Positions 16,394-24,765 of a stretch of DNA of 64,000 nucleotides are shown one piece after another. Positions within the stretch are counted from its first letter, which is position 1. Each line of letters begins with the position of its first letter. The notes beneath the pieces are model-generated. The model was not told the DNA's origin, did not search any database, and saw only the letters and a program-made list of their open reading frames with translations. Made by a program: the position numbers and the translations under genes. Source of the DNA: Streptomyces lincolnensis (GTDB lineage: Bacteria > Actinomycetota > Actinomycetes > Streptomycetales > Streptomycetaceae); NCBI RefSeq assembly GCF_001685355.1, contig NZ_CP016438.1:806001-870000 (forward strand), read 5' to 3'.

Positions 16394-16597
16394 TTATCGG
16401 CTCACCCGGCGCAGCCGGGCGAAGCCGACACCCAGCACGACCAGACCGACGATCGCCACGATCGGCCCGACGACCGCCCACAGCGTCACGCCGCTCATCG
16501 CCGAGCCCTTCATGACATCGAGTCCCTGCAAGGTCCAGCCCACGCCGACAAAGGCCAGGAGTGCGCCGAGGCCGAGGACGAACCAGTTCTTCTTCAT
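16394..16597 (-). CDS. Small two-helix membrane protein
   Basis: A 67-residue protein starting MKKNWFVLGLGALLAF, with two hydrophobic helices (about 5-22 and 38-60) joined by a short loop and ending in a basic tail. The ATG at 16597 has GGAG nine bases upstream, so this start is preferred over longer frames. It sits 11 bp before the molybdopterin oxidoreductase and is presumably co-transcribed. It may serve as a partner or anchor, but no function is established from the sequence. Confidence 0.7.
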   Translation of the reverse strand: MKKNWFVLGLGALLAFVGVGWTLQGLDVMKGSAMSGVTLWAVVGPIVAIVGLVVLGVGFARLRRVSR

Positions 16598-16756
16598 GGG
16601 GTGTCTCCAGGTGGGGAGCCGAAGTTCTCGACAACGAGCGTGACGGTTGTGAGGCCGAGGCGGCGACAACGGTTGGTTGGACCCCGTCGTCCACCGATCG
16701 ACGTACGCACGGCCCCACCGGTTCATGGACGTTCCCCGGCGCCGAGTCGGGCACTG

Positions 16757-16799
16757 TGGACGCGGGCGCCCGGAAACGTGGACGTGGGCGCCCGTAAAC
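16757..16799. repeat. Two direct 21-bp repeats with a 22-bp period in a divergent promoter
   Basis: TGGACGCGGGCGCCCGGAAAC at 16757-16777 (written TGGACGCGGG then CGCCCGGAAAC) is repeated at 16779-16799 with two substitutions. Each unit contains the palindrome GGGCGCCC. The 22-bp period is about two helical turns. The repeats lie 38 bp upstream of the histidine kinase start and about 160 bp from the divergent small membrane protein gene, as expected for a regulator binding on one face of the DNA. Confidence 0.6.
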
Positions 16800-16836
16800 T
16801 GGCGGCCGGATCTCTGCGGGCGAAGGTGGACAGGGC

Positions 16837-18084
16837 GTGGCAGTACGCAGCACCGTCGACTTCGGATACCGCTACCGCGTCGGATGGCACGTCCTCGTAG
16901 GCGCCGTCGCGATACCTCTTGCCGTCGCCATAGCCGCCGACGTCACCGTGGCGCTCGGACAACGCCTGCTTGCCCTCGGTACGCTCGCCGTCATCGTCGC
17001 CTGCTATGCCCTGGTCGCTCCGCGAGCCATGGAGAACCGCGATGAGCGTTGGGGTGCGGCCTACTTCGCCGTCCTGGCGGTTGTGTTCCCGCTTCTGCTC
17101 GCGATCGCCCCGATCGGTGGCGCACTGCTGTTCGCGCTCTGCCCACAGTTGTTCGTGATGGTCGCGAGGTGGCGGGTACGTCTACCGTTGTTGTTGATCC
17201 TCTACGCCGAACTCGCCTGGGCCATGGTGGCGCGGACCGGAGTCAGCCGCTACACGCTGGCGATGGTCGGCGTGACCGTTCTCGTGCCCATGACCGTGAC
17301 GATCCTCGTGGGCGCCTATCTGACCGGCATCCGCGAGCAGAACCGCAAGCGGGCCGCGCTGATCGAGGAACTGACCCGGACGCGGGCCGCACTGGAACGC
17401 GCGGGCCACGAGGCAGGCGTTCATGCCGAACGTGAACGCCTGGCCGCCGAGATCCACGACACCCTGGCACAGGGCTTCACCAGCATCCTCATGCTCGCCC
17501 AGGTCGCACGGACGACCCTGCTCCGTGATCCGACGGCCGCCGACGGCCAGCTCGACATCCTGGAGAAGACCGCCCGCGAGAACCTCGCGGAGGCACGCTC
17601 GCTGATCGCCGCGTCGGCCCCGGTCGACCTGACCGGCCGCGGACTCGCCGATGCGCTGGACCGGCTCGCCGCCCGGCATACTCGCGACACGGGTACGCGC
17701 GTCGAGGTCTCGATCGTCGGCGAACGGTCCGGCACGTCCACCGGCACCGACATCGCCCTGCTGCGCACCGCGCAGGAGGCCCTGGCCAACGTCGGCAAGC
17801 ACGCAGCCGCCACGACGGTGCGGATCGAGCTGCGCCACGATTCCGGCCTCATGGCGCTGGCCGTGACCGATGACGGCGAGGGCTTCGACCCGGCCACCGT
17901 CCAGGGTGGATACGGTCTGCTCGGCATGCGCACCCGCGCCTCCAGCCTCGGCGGAACCTGCACGGTGCGATCGGCTCCCGGCCACGGCACCACGGTGCGG
18001 GTCGAACTGCCACTGGCCCCGGCCGAGCAGGCGGCGCGTAGCCTGCAGCCTGTGCTTGATCTGAGCTCCACACCCGACCACTGA
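16837..18084 (+). CDS. Sensor histidine kinase (NarX/DesK-type, HisKA_3)
   Basis: A 415-residue membrane kinase. Residues about 15-165 hold five or six hydrophobic helices with little extracellular sequence. A short coiled coil leads to the HisKA_3 phosphoacceptor helix with H207 (AAEIHDTLAQGF). A HATPase domain follows, with the N box around QEALANVGKHA, the G1 box DDGEGFDP and GYGLLGMRTRA. It should autophosphorylate and pass phosphate to the response regulator 18 bp downstream. The stimulus is unknown. The start is GTG at 16837. The promoter carries two 22-bp-spaced repeats shared with the divergent molybdopterin oxidoreductase unit, a candidate target. Confidence 0.92.
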   Translation: MAVRSTVDFGYRYRVGWHVLVGAVAIPLAVAIAADVTVALGQRLLALGTLAVIVACYALVAPRAMENRDERWGAAYFAVLAVVFPLLLAIAPIGGALLFALCPQLFVMVARWRVRLPLLLILYAELAWAMVARTGVSRYTLAMVGVTVLVPMTVTILVGAYLTGIREQNRKRAALIEELTRTRAALERAGHEAGVHAERERLAAEIHDTLAQGFTSILMLAQVARTTLLRDPTAADGQLDILEKTARENLAEARSLIAASAPVDLTGRGLADALDRLAARHTRDTGTRVEVSIVGERSGTSTGTDIALLRTAQEALANVGKHAAATTVRIELRHDSGLMALAVTDDGEGFDPATVQGGYGLLGMRTRASSLGGTCTVRSAPGHGTTVRVELPLAPAEQAARSLQPVLDLSSTPDH

Positions 18085-18102
18085 GCAGGCGGAACCGGCT
18101 CG

Positions 18103-18738
18103 ATGACTGTCCACATCCTGATTGTCGATGACCATCCCGTCGTACGCTTCGGCCTCCGCGGCATGCTCGAGACCTACGACGACCTGCGGGTCGTCGGCGA
18201 GGCCGGCTCCGGCGACGAGGCGATCGTCCTCGCCACCGCGACGCGCCCGGACGTCGTCCTCATGGACCTGCGGATGCCGGGTACCGATGGCACCGCCGCG
18301 ACCGCGCGCATCCGCCAGGAGCACCCCGGCATTCGCGTGCTCGTGCTGACCACCTACGAAGGTGACGCCGACATCCTGCCTGCGATCGAGGCCGGCGCCA
18401 CCGGTTACCTGCTCAAGGACACCCCGATCGGTACCCTGACCGACGCGATCCGGGCGGCAGCCCGCGGCGAAACCGTCCTCGCCCCGCCGGTGGCCGCCCG
18501 GCTGGTGACTCACATGCAGGCGCCGGCCGGAGAGCAACTGACCCCCCGCGAGGTTCAGGTACTCGGTCTTGTCGCGCTAGGTCTGTCCAACAGCGAGATC
18601 GGTCGGCAGCTGTACATCGGCGAAGCGACGGTGAAGACTCACCTGCTGCGGACGTTCGTCAAGCTGGGTGTCAACGACCGCACCGCAGCCGTCACCGTCG
18701 CTCTCTCGCGCGGCGTCCTCACCTCACCACACCGCTGA
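18103..18738 (+). CDS. NarL/LuxR-family response regulator
   Basis: The 211-residue protein has a receiver domain with acidic pocket D9/D10, phosphoacceptor D55 (VVLMDLRMP) and a conserved Lys in LLKDTP. It ends in a LuxR-type helix-turn-helix (LTPREVQVLGLVALGLSNSE, then a recognition helix near EATVKTHL). It is the cognate partner of the kinase immediately upstream and presumably acts on the repeats at 16757-16799. Both genes probably form one operon. Confidence 0.93.
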   Translation: MTVHILIVDDHPVVRFGLRGMLETYDDLRVVGEAGSGDEAIVLATATRPDVVLMDLRMPGTDGTAATARIRQEHPGIRVLVLTTYEGDADILPAIEAGATGYLLKDTPIGTLTDAIRAAARGETVLAPPVAARLVTHMQAPAGEQLTPREVQVLGLVALGLSNSEIGRQLYIGEATVKTHLLRTFVKLGVNDRTAAVTVALSRGVLTSPHR

Positions 18739-18792
18739 CCTGCCGCCGAGTTTTTGCTCTTTTATATTCCGGACGGCAGGTGCGCGTCGCTG

Positions 18793-19998
18793 TCACTGCC
18801 CTACGCCGCTCATGATGGCGCTGATGATGCCCGGTTGGGTCACGGTGTAAGAACGTCGGTCGAACAGACCGAACCCGTACTGTCCGTTTGTCCCGTTGTC
18901 CCAGTAGACACTGACTTCGCCATACTTCTTGGCTGTGGCCGCAACCGTGCGCGCAAAGTCAGCACGGTATTTGTTGTTCGCCGAGTCGAACGACGACTTG
19001 TCGATCGCTCCGTATTCACCGATGACTACCGGGTATCCTTTCGTGACGAATCCGTCATGCATCTTCTTCAACTGCGCGTCCAGAAAGTCCTCCTGCCCCC
19101 AGGTGGACGTCTTTGACGGGTTGGTCGCATTCGGGCCCCACTGCGTGATGGTCCCGCTTTCCGTTCCGGCGAAGTCCCACGGATCGTAGTAGTGCACGGA
19201 GATCATGATCCTCTGCTCATTACTGGGAATTGAGGAGGATCGATAGCGGTCGGTCGGGAGCACGAAACCGTAGTTGCCCGCGGTGTAATCGATGTTCGTG
19301 TTCCAGCCGGGGATGAGCAACCACCGTGAACTGTTGTTACCGCCGGCTTTCCGCACCGTGTCCACGAAGATCTGGTTATAGCTGTTTATGTTCGAGTAGC
19401 ACGGTTGGGTCGGTTGGCCGTAATCCCCGGTGAACTCTTCGTTCATGGACTCCAGGATCAGGTGTTGGTCGTAGCCCTGGAACTTCGACGCGATCTGTTG
19501 CCAGACCTTCTGGTACTTGGCTTTGATTTCCGCCTGGGAGGACGAGTCACAGATCAGCCAGGAGCCGTTGACCGTCTTGTAGCCGTCGCCGTGCATGTTG
19601 ATCACCACGTACATGCCTCGGCTGTAGGCGTAGTTGACGACTTGCTGGACCCTGTTCAGCCAAGATGAGTTGATCGTGTAATTCGGGCCGGCTCCTATGT
19701 TGCGCAGATAGGAGACAGGGATCCGAATTGTCTTGAATCCTGCAGCCCGTACCTTGTCGACAAGAGCTTGCGTTACCGTCGGCAGTCCCCATGCCGTTTC
19801 GCTGGGATATCCGTTGGTGTTGGCTTCGAGCTGGTTTCCCAGATTCCAGCCCGCGCCCATATCGGCAGCAATCTGCGAAGCGTTCAACTGAGCCGTCGTG
19901 TCGGCAGATGCCTGTTCCGCCGAGCCGCACACGGATGCGGCCAATGCCAATGTGACGGCAACGAGGAAGGATCTGATCTTCATCGCCTTTACAGCCAT
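18793..19998 (-). CDS. Secreted glycoside hydrolase family 5 cellulase
   Basis: A 401-residue endoglucanase-type enzyme with an N-terminal signal peptide (basic start, hydrophobic core at about 9-24, cleavage near residue 32). GH5 landmarks are MGAGWNLGNQLEANT, the Arg in KTIRIPVSY, the acid/base E187 (SMNEE) and the nucleophile E328 (VIGEYG). It should cleave beta-1,4-glucans outside the cell. No carbohydrate-binding module is attached. The ATG at 19998 has GAGAGGAAA upstream. The gene is visibly poorer in G+C than its neighbours (one 60-base line at 19021 has 31 G/C), which suggests horizontal origin. Confidence 0.93.
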   Translation of the reverse strand: MAVKAMKIRSFLVAVTLALAASVCGSAEQASADTTAQLNASQIAADMGAGWNLGNQLEANTNGYPSETAWGLPTVTQALVDKVRAAGFKTIRIPVSYLRNIGAGPNYTINSSWLNRVQQVVNYAYSRGMYVVINMHGDGYKTVNGSWLICDSSSQAEIKAKYQKVWQQIASKFQGYDQHLILESMNEEFTGDYGQPTQPCYSNINSYNQIFVDTVRKAGGNNSSRWLLIPGWNTNIDYTAGNYGFVLPTDRYRSSSIPSNEQRIMISVHYYDPWDFAGTESGTITQWGPNATNPSKTSTWGQEDFLDAQLKKMHDGFVTKGYPVVIGEYGAIDKSSFDSANNKYRADFARTVAATAKKYGEVSVYWDNGTNGQYGFGLFDRRSYTVTQPGIISAIMSGVGQ

Positions 19999-20140
19999 TG
20001 ACGTTTCCTCTCTTCCGGCCTTGGGGTGCCAAAACCAAGCGTATTGACCTGACGCAGAGCGGTGGCGGTCATGGCAGCCTGCCGCCGCCGCTGGGTACTG
20101 CTGAGCACTCGGGATGACCGAGGCGTGCGACCTTCGGTGC

Positions 20141-20184
20141 TCGTCGAATTGGCAGTCGAAGCGCTTCGATTGAAGATTCGACGA
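20141..20184. promoter_or_regulatory. Nested palindrome upstream of the GH5 gene
   Basis: Inner TCGAAGCGCTTCGA (20156-20169) is a perfect 14-bp palindrome. Outer arms TCGTCGAAT (20141-20149) and ATTCGACGA (20176-20184) are exact inverted repeats sharing the same centre, separated from the inner core by six unpaired bases on each side. The AAGCGCTT core is typical of LacI-family operators in actinobacterial sugar genes. It lies 143 bp upstream of the GH5 start and about 130 bp from the divergent lacI gene. Confidence 0.6.
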
Positions 20185-20283
20185 TCTCGGTTCCGCTTCT
20201 TCCAGACGAGAAGATAAAGTCATGCCGCAGCCATGACAACAGGTACCGCACTAAAAAATAATGACCCTTCAGGGGCTTGCGGA

Positions 20284-20311
20284 CGGAGCACGTTAACGTT
20301 AACGTGCTCCG
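20284..20311. promoter_or_regulatory. 28-bp perfect palindrome abutting the lacI start codon
   Basis: Half-site CGGAGCACGTTAAC is followed directly by its exact complement GTTAACGTGCTCCG. The palindrome ends at the base before the ATG at 20312. It contains overlapping GTTAACGTTAAC symmetry, as LacI-type dimers prefer. The location over the expected core promoter implies tight autorepression, and leaves no room for a ribosome binding site in front of this ATG. Confidence 0.65.
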
Positions 20312-21382
20312 ATGAATGACCCTCCCCATCCCGGTGTCGGACCCGACGCGAAGGGCGTCCAGTCGTCATCCACCGCCAGTGAGCGGCCCGTGGTGCTCGG
20401 CGACGTAGCGCGGCGAGCGGGTGTCTCGGCGATGACCGTCTCCCGTGTGCTCAACGAGCGGCCCGGGGTCGGCGACAGGACCCGTGCCCGCGTGTTCGCC
20501 GTCGCGGCCGAACTCGGCTACCGCCCCAACAGGCTCGCCCAGGCGCTGGTGACCGGCAGGTCGCAGGTACTGGCGGTGGTGAGTTTCAACACCGCCCAGT
20601 ACGGTCCCGCGGCAACGGTCTTCGGCGTCGAACAGGCGGCTCGCCAGGCCGGGTACGCCGTGCAGATCACCACGTTGCGCTCCGGCGACCCGTTGCCCGC
20701 CCGGGCCGTCATGGAGGGGATCGTCTCCCAGGCGGTCGCCGGCCTCATTCTCGCGGCGCCCCACGACTGGACCGCAGAGGCATTGCGGCACCTTCCCGCC
20801 GACCGGCCCGCGGTCGCGCTCGACGTCGATATCGCGCAGGAGGGCGCCCCGGTGATCGGACTCGAGCAGACGACGGGGGCACGCCGGGCCACGGAGCACC
20901 TGCTCGCGCTCGGCCATGACACCGTGTGGCACGTCGCAGGTCCGACCGACCAGCCATCGGCCCGAGCCCGCGAACGTGCCTGGCGAGAAGCCCTCGTCGC
21001 CGCCGGCCGAACGCCACCGCACCTGTTACGGGGCGATTGGAGTGCACGGTCCGGCTACGAACAGGGGCGGCGACTGGCCGCCATGCCCGACGTCACCGCC
21101 GTCTTCGCCGCCAATGACCATATGGCCCTCGGCGTGCTGCGTGCCCTCCGCGAGGCGGGCCATGACGTGCCGGTCGACGTCAGCCTGGTCGGCTATGACG
21201 ACATCCCCGAGGCCGAATACGTGTGGCCTCCGTTGACCACGGTGCGGCAGGACTTCGGCGAGGCCGGGCGTCGCGCGCTGGAACTCCTTGTCGCCCAGAT
21301 CGAGGGCGAGCCGAGAACCGGAACACTGGTCGCGCTGGAGCCCGAACTGGTGGTGCGGGGCAGCAGCGGCCCTCCTCCCTGA
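20312..21382 (+). CDS. LacI family transcriptional regulator
   Basis: A 356-residue LacI protein. About 25 extra residues precede the helix-turn-helix (VVLGDVARRAGVSAMTVSRV at about 27-46). The hinge helix contains NRLAQALVTG, and the periplasmic-binding-protein fold ends with GYDDIPEAEY. It is divergent from the GH5 cellulase, so control of cellulase expression by a sugar effector is likely. The ATG at 20312 has no ribosome binding site because a perfect 28-bp palindrome touches it. Either the message is leaderless or a start further inside is used. Confidence 0.88.
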   Translation: MNDPPHPGVGPDAKGVQSSSTASERPVVLGDVARRAGVSAMTVSRVLNERPGVGDRTRARVFAVAAELGYRPNRLAQALVTGRSQVLAVVSFNTAQYGPAATVFGVEQAARQAGYAVQITTLRSGDPLPARAVMEGIVSQAVAGLILAAPHDWTAEALRHLPADRPAVALDVDIAQEGAPVIGLEQTTGARRATEHLLALGHDTVWHVAGPTDQPSARARERAWREALVAAGRTPPHLLRGDWSARSGYEQGRRLAAMPDVTAVFAANDHMALGVLRALREAGHDVPVDVSLVGYDDIPEAEYVWPPLTTVRQDFGEAGRRALELLVAQIEGEPRTGTLVALEPELVVRGSSGPPP

Positions 21383-21614
21383 CTCCGGAGTTCGGAACCG
21401 ACGGACCTGCTGGGACTACCTGCACCCCCATCCCGGGGACGCGACCGATACACACACCTCGAGCAGGCGATCGTCGCCGCTGGTACGGGACCGGCCGGCC
21501 AGCCTTACCAGCCAGAGCAGCAGCGACTACTCAAACCGGCTCCACGCGGCGGCCGCCCCTTCGGCGTACGCCGCGGCCTGCGGTGTCTTTTGCCTGTGCG
21601 GTGTAGCCCCACCT

Positions 21615-22550
21615 TCATTTCGGCGGGCGGGAGAGCATGGGCCGGCCGGCCTCCATCGTCTCGGCGACCCGGGCCGTCGTCTCCCGCAGCCACATGTGCG
21701 CCGCGTCGTGCATGTGGACCGGATGCCACCACAAGGCCTGCTGGAGCGGCACGGCGGAGTAGGGCGGTTCCATGATGCGGACGGGTGCGAGTCCGTCCAG
21801 CTCGTCGGCGAGACGCCTCTGAAAGAGAGCTACCCGTCGGGTGCCTGCGACCAGGAGTGGCATCAGCTGGAAACTGTCGACGGAGACCGCCACACGCGGC
21901 TCGATGCCGAGCATGGCGATCTGGCGGGCGGCGGGGGCGTCGTAGGCTCGTTGGTACGTCACCCACGGCAGCCGGGCCAGGCCGTCGAGGGTGAGCTGCT
22001 CGCCGACCTCGGGATTGTCGTCCGCGACGAGGAAGACCCAACTGTCCTGGTAAAGCTCGACCGTGGGGAAGCCGCGAATGATGCCGTGGGGCAGCAGCAG
22101 CCCGTCCACGGTGCTGAGCAGCGAGCCGGTGCTGTCGATGAATTCGTTCGGCACCTGTTTGAACCTGAGCCGGATGCCTGGTGCCTCGGCCTGGATGGTG
22201 CGGGCGAGTTCGGCGCCGAATACGGCAACCGCGTAGTCCGAGGCGATCAGCGTGAACTCGTGTTCCTCGCGGGAGGGGTTGAATTCGGCCTGACTGGCGA
22301 AGACGCGTTCCAGCAGGTCGCATGCGGTGGTGGTCCGGTCGAGGAGGGCCTGCCCGAGGGCGGTCAGTTCGTACCCTCCGCCCACCCGGGCGAGCAGGTC
22401 GTCGTCGAAGTGGCGGCGCAGCCGGGCCAGGGCCGCGCTCATCGCGGGTTGACTGAGCCCGATGCGCCGGCCGGCCCTGGTGACGTTGCGCTCCTGCAGG
22501 AGGGCGCGCAGGGCAACGACGAGGTTGAGGTCCAGGCTGGCCAAGTTCAC
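21615..22550 (-). CDS. LysR family transcriptional regulator (NodD/LinR-like)
   Basis: The 311-residue protein has the LysR winged helix (residues about 3-60, LSQPAMSAALARLRRHFDD) and a substrate-binding domain of the NodD/NahR-like class (HEFTLIASDYA, FKQVPNEFID). The GTG at 22550 is preferred because GGGA lies seven bases before it; the frame stays open to an ATG at 22580. It is divergent from the aromatic cluster starting at 22680 and presumably activates it with a pathway intermediate as coinducer. A palindrome at 22611-22624 lies in the shared promoter. Confidence 0.9.
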   Translation of the reverse strand: MNLASLDLNLVVALRALLQERNVTRAGRRIGLSQPAMSAALARLRRHFDDDLLARVGGGYELTALGQALLDRTTTACDLLERVFASQAEFNPSREEHEFTLIASDYAVAVFGAELARTIQAEAPGIRLRFKQVPNEFIDSTGSLLSTVDGLLLPHGIIRGFPTVELYQDSWVFLVADDNPEVGEQLTLDGLARLPWVTYQRAYDAPAARQIAMLGIEPRVAVSVDSFQLMPLLVAGTRRVALFQRRLADELDGLAPVRIMEPPYSAVPLQQALWWHPVHMHDAAHMWLRETTARVAETMEAGRPMLSRPPK

Positions 22551-22610
22551 GAAGCATCCCAATTCCGGAGCCGGCACCATCGGTATTCGCCGGCTGGATT
22601 CTCATATACA

Positions 22611-22624
22611 GGAAATCGATTTCC
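22611..22624. promoter_or_regulatory. Palindrome in the LysR/aromatic cluster promoter
   Basis: GGAAATCGATTTCC is a perfect 14-bp palindrome between the divergent lysR gene and the first catabolic gene. It is a candidate LysR activation or repression site. The local base composition drops here, as expected for a promoter. Confidence 0.5.
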
Positions 22625-22679
22625 CTGATTGCAATCTACTGGGCCAGGTTAGTGGCACCGCAATCGGGAGGACATCTCC

Positions 22680-23684
22680 GTGAAATCCGCAGCCACGTCG
22701 GCACTCTTCACCCCCTTCTCCGGACCGTTCGCCATCGGCACCCTTTCGGCGCCGGCCGAGACCAGGTTCCCGGGCCTCGTGACGCCGGACGGCCGAGCGC
22801 TCGATCTGCGCACGGCACTGGACGAACCCGCGCTGACCACGCTCGCGCTCCTGGAGCGCTGGGACGAGGAGCTGCCGCGTCTGCACACCCTCGCCGGGGA
22901 CCCGACACGCGACTGGCGACCGCTGGCGGAGATGACGGTGCACGCGCCCGTCGAGCCCCGGCAGATCTTCCAGTCCGGCGCCAACTATCGCCAGCACGTG
23001 ATCGACCTGGCGGTCGCACACCGCGCCCCGGACGCCCCGGGCACCGTCGAGGAGGCCCGCGCCGAGGTCGCGGCGGTCATGGACAAGCGGGCCGCCGAGG
23101 ACCTCCCGTACGTCTTCATCGGCCTGCCGACCACGATCAGCGGTCCCTACGACGACGTGGTACTGCCCGCTTGGGCCGAGAAGCCCGACTGGGAGCTGGA
23201 GGTGGCCGCGGTGATCTCCCGACCCGCCTACCGGATCACCGTGGATGAGGCGCTGGAGTACGTCGCGGGCTACACCATCGCCAACGACCTGACCGACCGC
23301 GCGAGCGTCTTCCGCCGGGACATGCCCCCGATCGGCACCGACTGGCTGCGCAGCAAGAACGCCCCCGGCTTCACCCCGCTCGGCCCGTGGATCGTCCCGG
23401 CCGACTCCATCGCCGACCCCTCCGATCTACAGGTCACCCTGAAACTCAACGGCGAGACCATGCAGGACGAGTCCACCAAGGACATGATCTTCGGCATCGC
23501 GCGGTTGGTCTCGTACATCTCCCAGACCGCCCGACTGCTTCCCGGCGACCTGGTCCTCACCGGCAGCCCGGCGGGCAACGGCATCCACTGGGGCCGCCTG
23601 CTGCGCGACGGCGACGTGATGGACGGCTCGGTCACCGGGCTCGGTGCCCAGCGCACCCGTTGTGTCGCACAGAAGGCCCGATGA
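22680..23684 (+). CDS. Fumarylacetoacetate hydrolase family protein (first copy)
   Basis: A 334-residue FAH-fold enzyme. The C-terminal catalytic domain starts near residue 98 (IFQSGANYRQHV). It holds the metal-ligand acidic residues around WELEVAAVI and the GDLVLTGSPAGNG signature. FAH enzymes hydrolyse C-C bonds in diketo acids, or decarboxylate or hydrate ring-cleavage products. An insert around residues 120-150 (VEEARAEVAAVMDKRAAE) is longer than in minimal family members. The start is GTG at 22680 with GGGAGGA eight bases upstream. Its stop overlaps the ATG of the next gene (ATGA), so the two are translationally coupled. Confidence 0.88.
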   Translation: MKSAATSALFTPFSGPFAIGTLSAPAETRFPGLVTPDGRALDLRTALDEPALTTLALLERWDEELPRLHTLAGDPTRDWRPLAEMTVHAPVEPRQIFQSGANYRQHVIDLAVAHRAPDAPGTVEEARAEVAAVMDKRAAEDLPYVFIGLPTTISGPYDDVVLPAWAEKPDWELEVAAVISRPAYRITVDEALEYVAGYTIANDLTDRASVFRRDMPPIGTDWLRSKNAPGFTPLGPWIVPADSIADPSDLQVTLKLNGETMQDESTKDMIFGIARLVSYISQTARLLPGDLVLTGSPAGNGIHWGRLLRDGDVMDGSVTGLGAQRTRCVAQKAR

Positions 23685-24652
23685 GCGCCAACCGTATCGA
23701 CCGTACGGATCCCGAGGCGGCGATCGCCGAGGCCGCCAAGGCGTACTCGAACTGGGGCCGCTGGGGCGAGGACGACGTGCTCGGCACACTCAACTTCCTC
23801 GACGAGGCCAAGCGCCGCGAGGGCGCAGCGCTGATCCGCGACGGCGTCAGCTTCTCCTTGTCACAGGCCTTCGACATGGACGGCCCGCAGAAAGGCTGGC
23901 GGCGGCGTACGAACCCGGTGCACACGATGCTCGCCACCGGCACCGACGCCGCCCTGGGCGGCCAGGGCTTTCCGCACGGTTTCGGTGGCGCCGACGACGT
24001 GATCGCCATGCCCTTGCAGTGCTCCACCCAATGGGACGGGCTCGGGCACATCTTCGATCATGGCAAGGCGTGGAACGGCCGCCCGGCGGAGAAGGTCGTC
24101 ACCTCCGAAGGCGACCTGGTCACCGGCATCGAGCACATGGCACCGCACGTCGCCGGACGGGGCGTCCTCCTCGACGTGGGCCTGGTCATCGGCCACGACG
24201 GCGAACTGCCCGACGGCTTCGCCATCACCGAGGAGCACCTGACCGCAACCGCCGAGGCGCACGGCGTGACCGTCGGCCGTGGCGACCTGGTCCTCGTGCG
24301 CACCGGGCGGCTGGCCCGCGCCCGTCACGAAGGCTGGGGCGACTACGCGGGCGGACCGGCGCCGGGGCTGAGCTTCAGTACGGCCGGCTGGCTGCACCGA
24401 AGCGAGATCGCCGGGATCGCCACCGACACCTGGGGCTTCGAGGTGCGGCCCAACGAGTTCGAGCACGCCTTCCAGCCGCTGCACCAGGTCGCCATCCCCC
24501 ACATCGGCCTGCTCATCGGTGAGATGTGGGACCTCGACGCCCTCGCCGCACATTGCGCCGCCGATGGCCGGTACGAGTTCTGGCTCACCGCCGCGCCCCT
24601 GCCCATCACCGGCTCCGTCGGCTCACCGGTGAATCCCATCGCCGTCAAGTAA
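23681..24652 (+). CDS. Cyclase family protein (kynurenine formamidase/isatin hydrolase-like)
   Basis: The 323-residue protein has the cyclase-family metal site in MPLQCSTQWDGLGHIFDHG (about 106-124), in place of the usual HxGTHxD arrangement, and the conserved tail region with EFWLTAAPLPITG. Relatives are Mn- or Zn-dependent amidases/lactonases that open formamide, isatin or lactone rings. In this cluster it may open a lactone or amide intermediate. Its ATG overlaps the stop of the FAH gene. Confidence 0.85.
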   Translation: MSANRIDRTDPEAAIAEAAKAYSNWGRWGEDDVLGTLNFLDEAKRREGAALIRDGVSFSLSQAFDMDGPQKGWRRRTNPVHTMLATGTDAALGGQGFPHGFGGADDVIAMPLQCSTQWDGLGHIFDHGKAWNGRPAEKVVTSEGDLVTGIEHMAPHVAGRGVLLDVGLVIGHDGELPDGFAITEEHLTATAEAHGVTVGRGDLVLVRTGRLARARHEGWGDYAGGPAPGLSFSTAGWLHRSEIAGIATDTWGFEVRPNEFEHAFQPLHQVAIPHIGLLIGEMWDLDALAAHCAADGRYEFWLTAAPLPITGSVGSPVNPIAVK

Positions 24653-24765
24653 CGCGCTGGACTGCCGGGCGGGCCGTGCCCGGGCGGCTACGCCATCCTC
24701 GCTCGCCCGCCCGCAACACCCCCCTTGCCGTTCGAAGTCGCGCGGCACCGTCTCAGGGAGAACCC

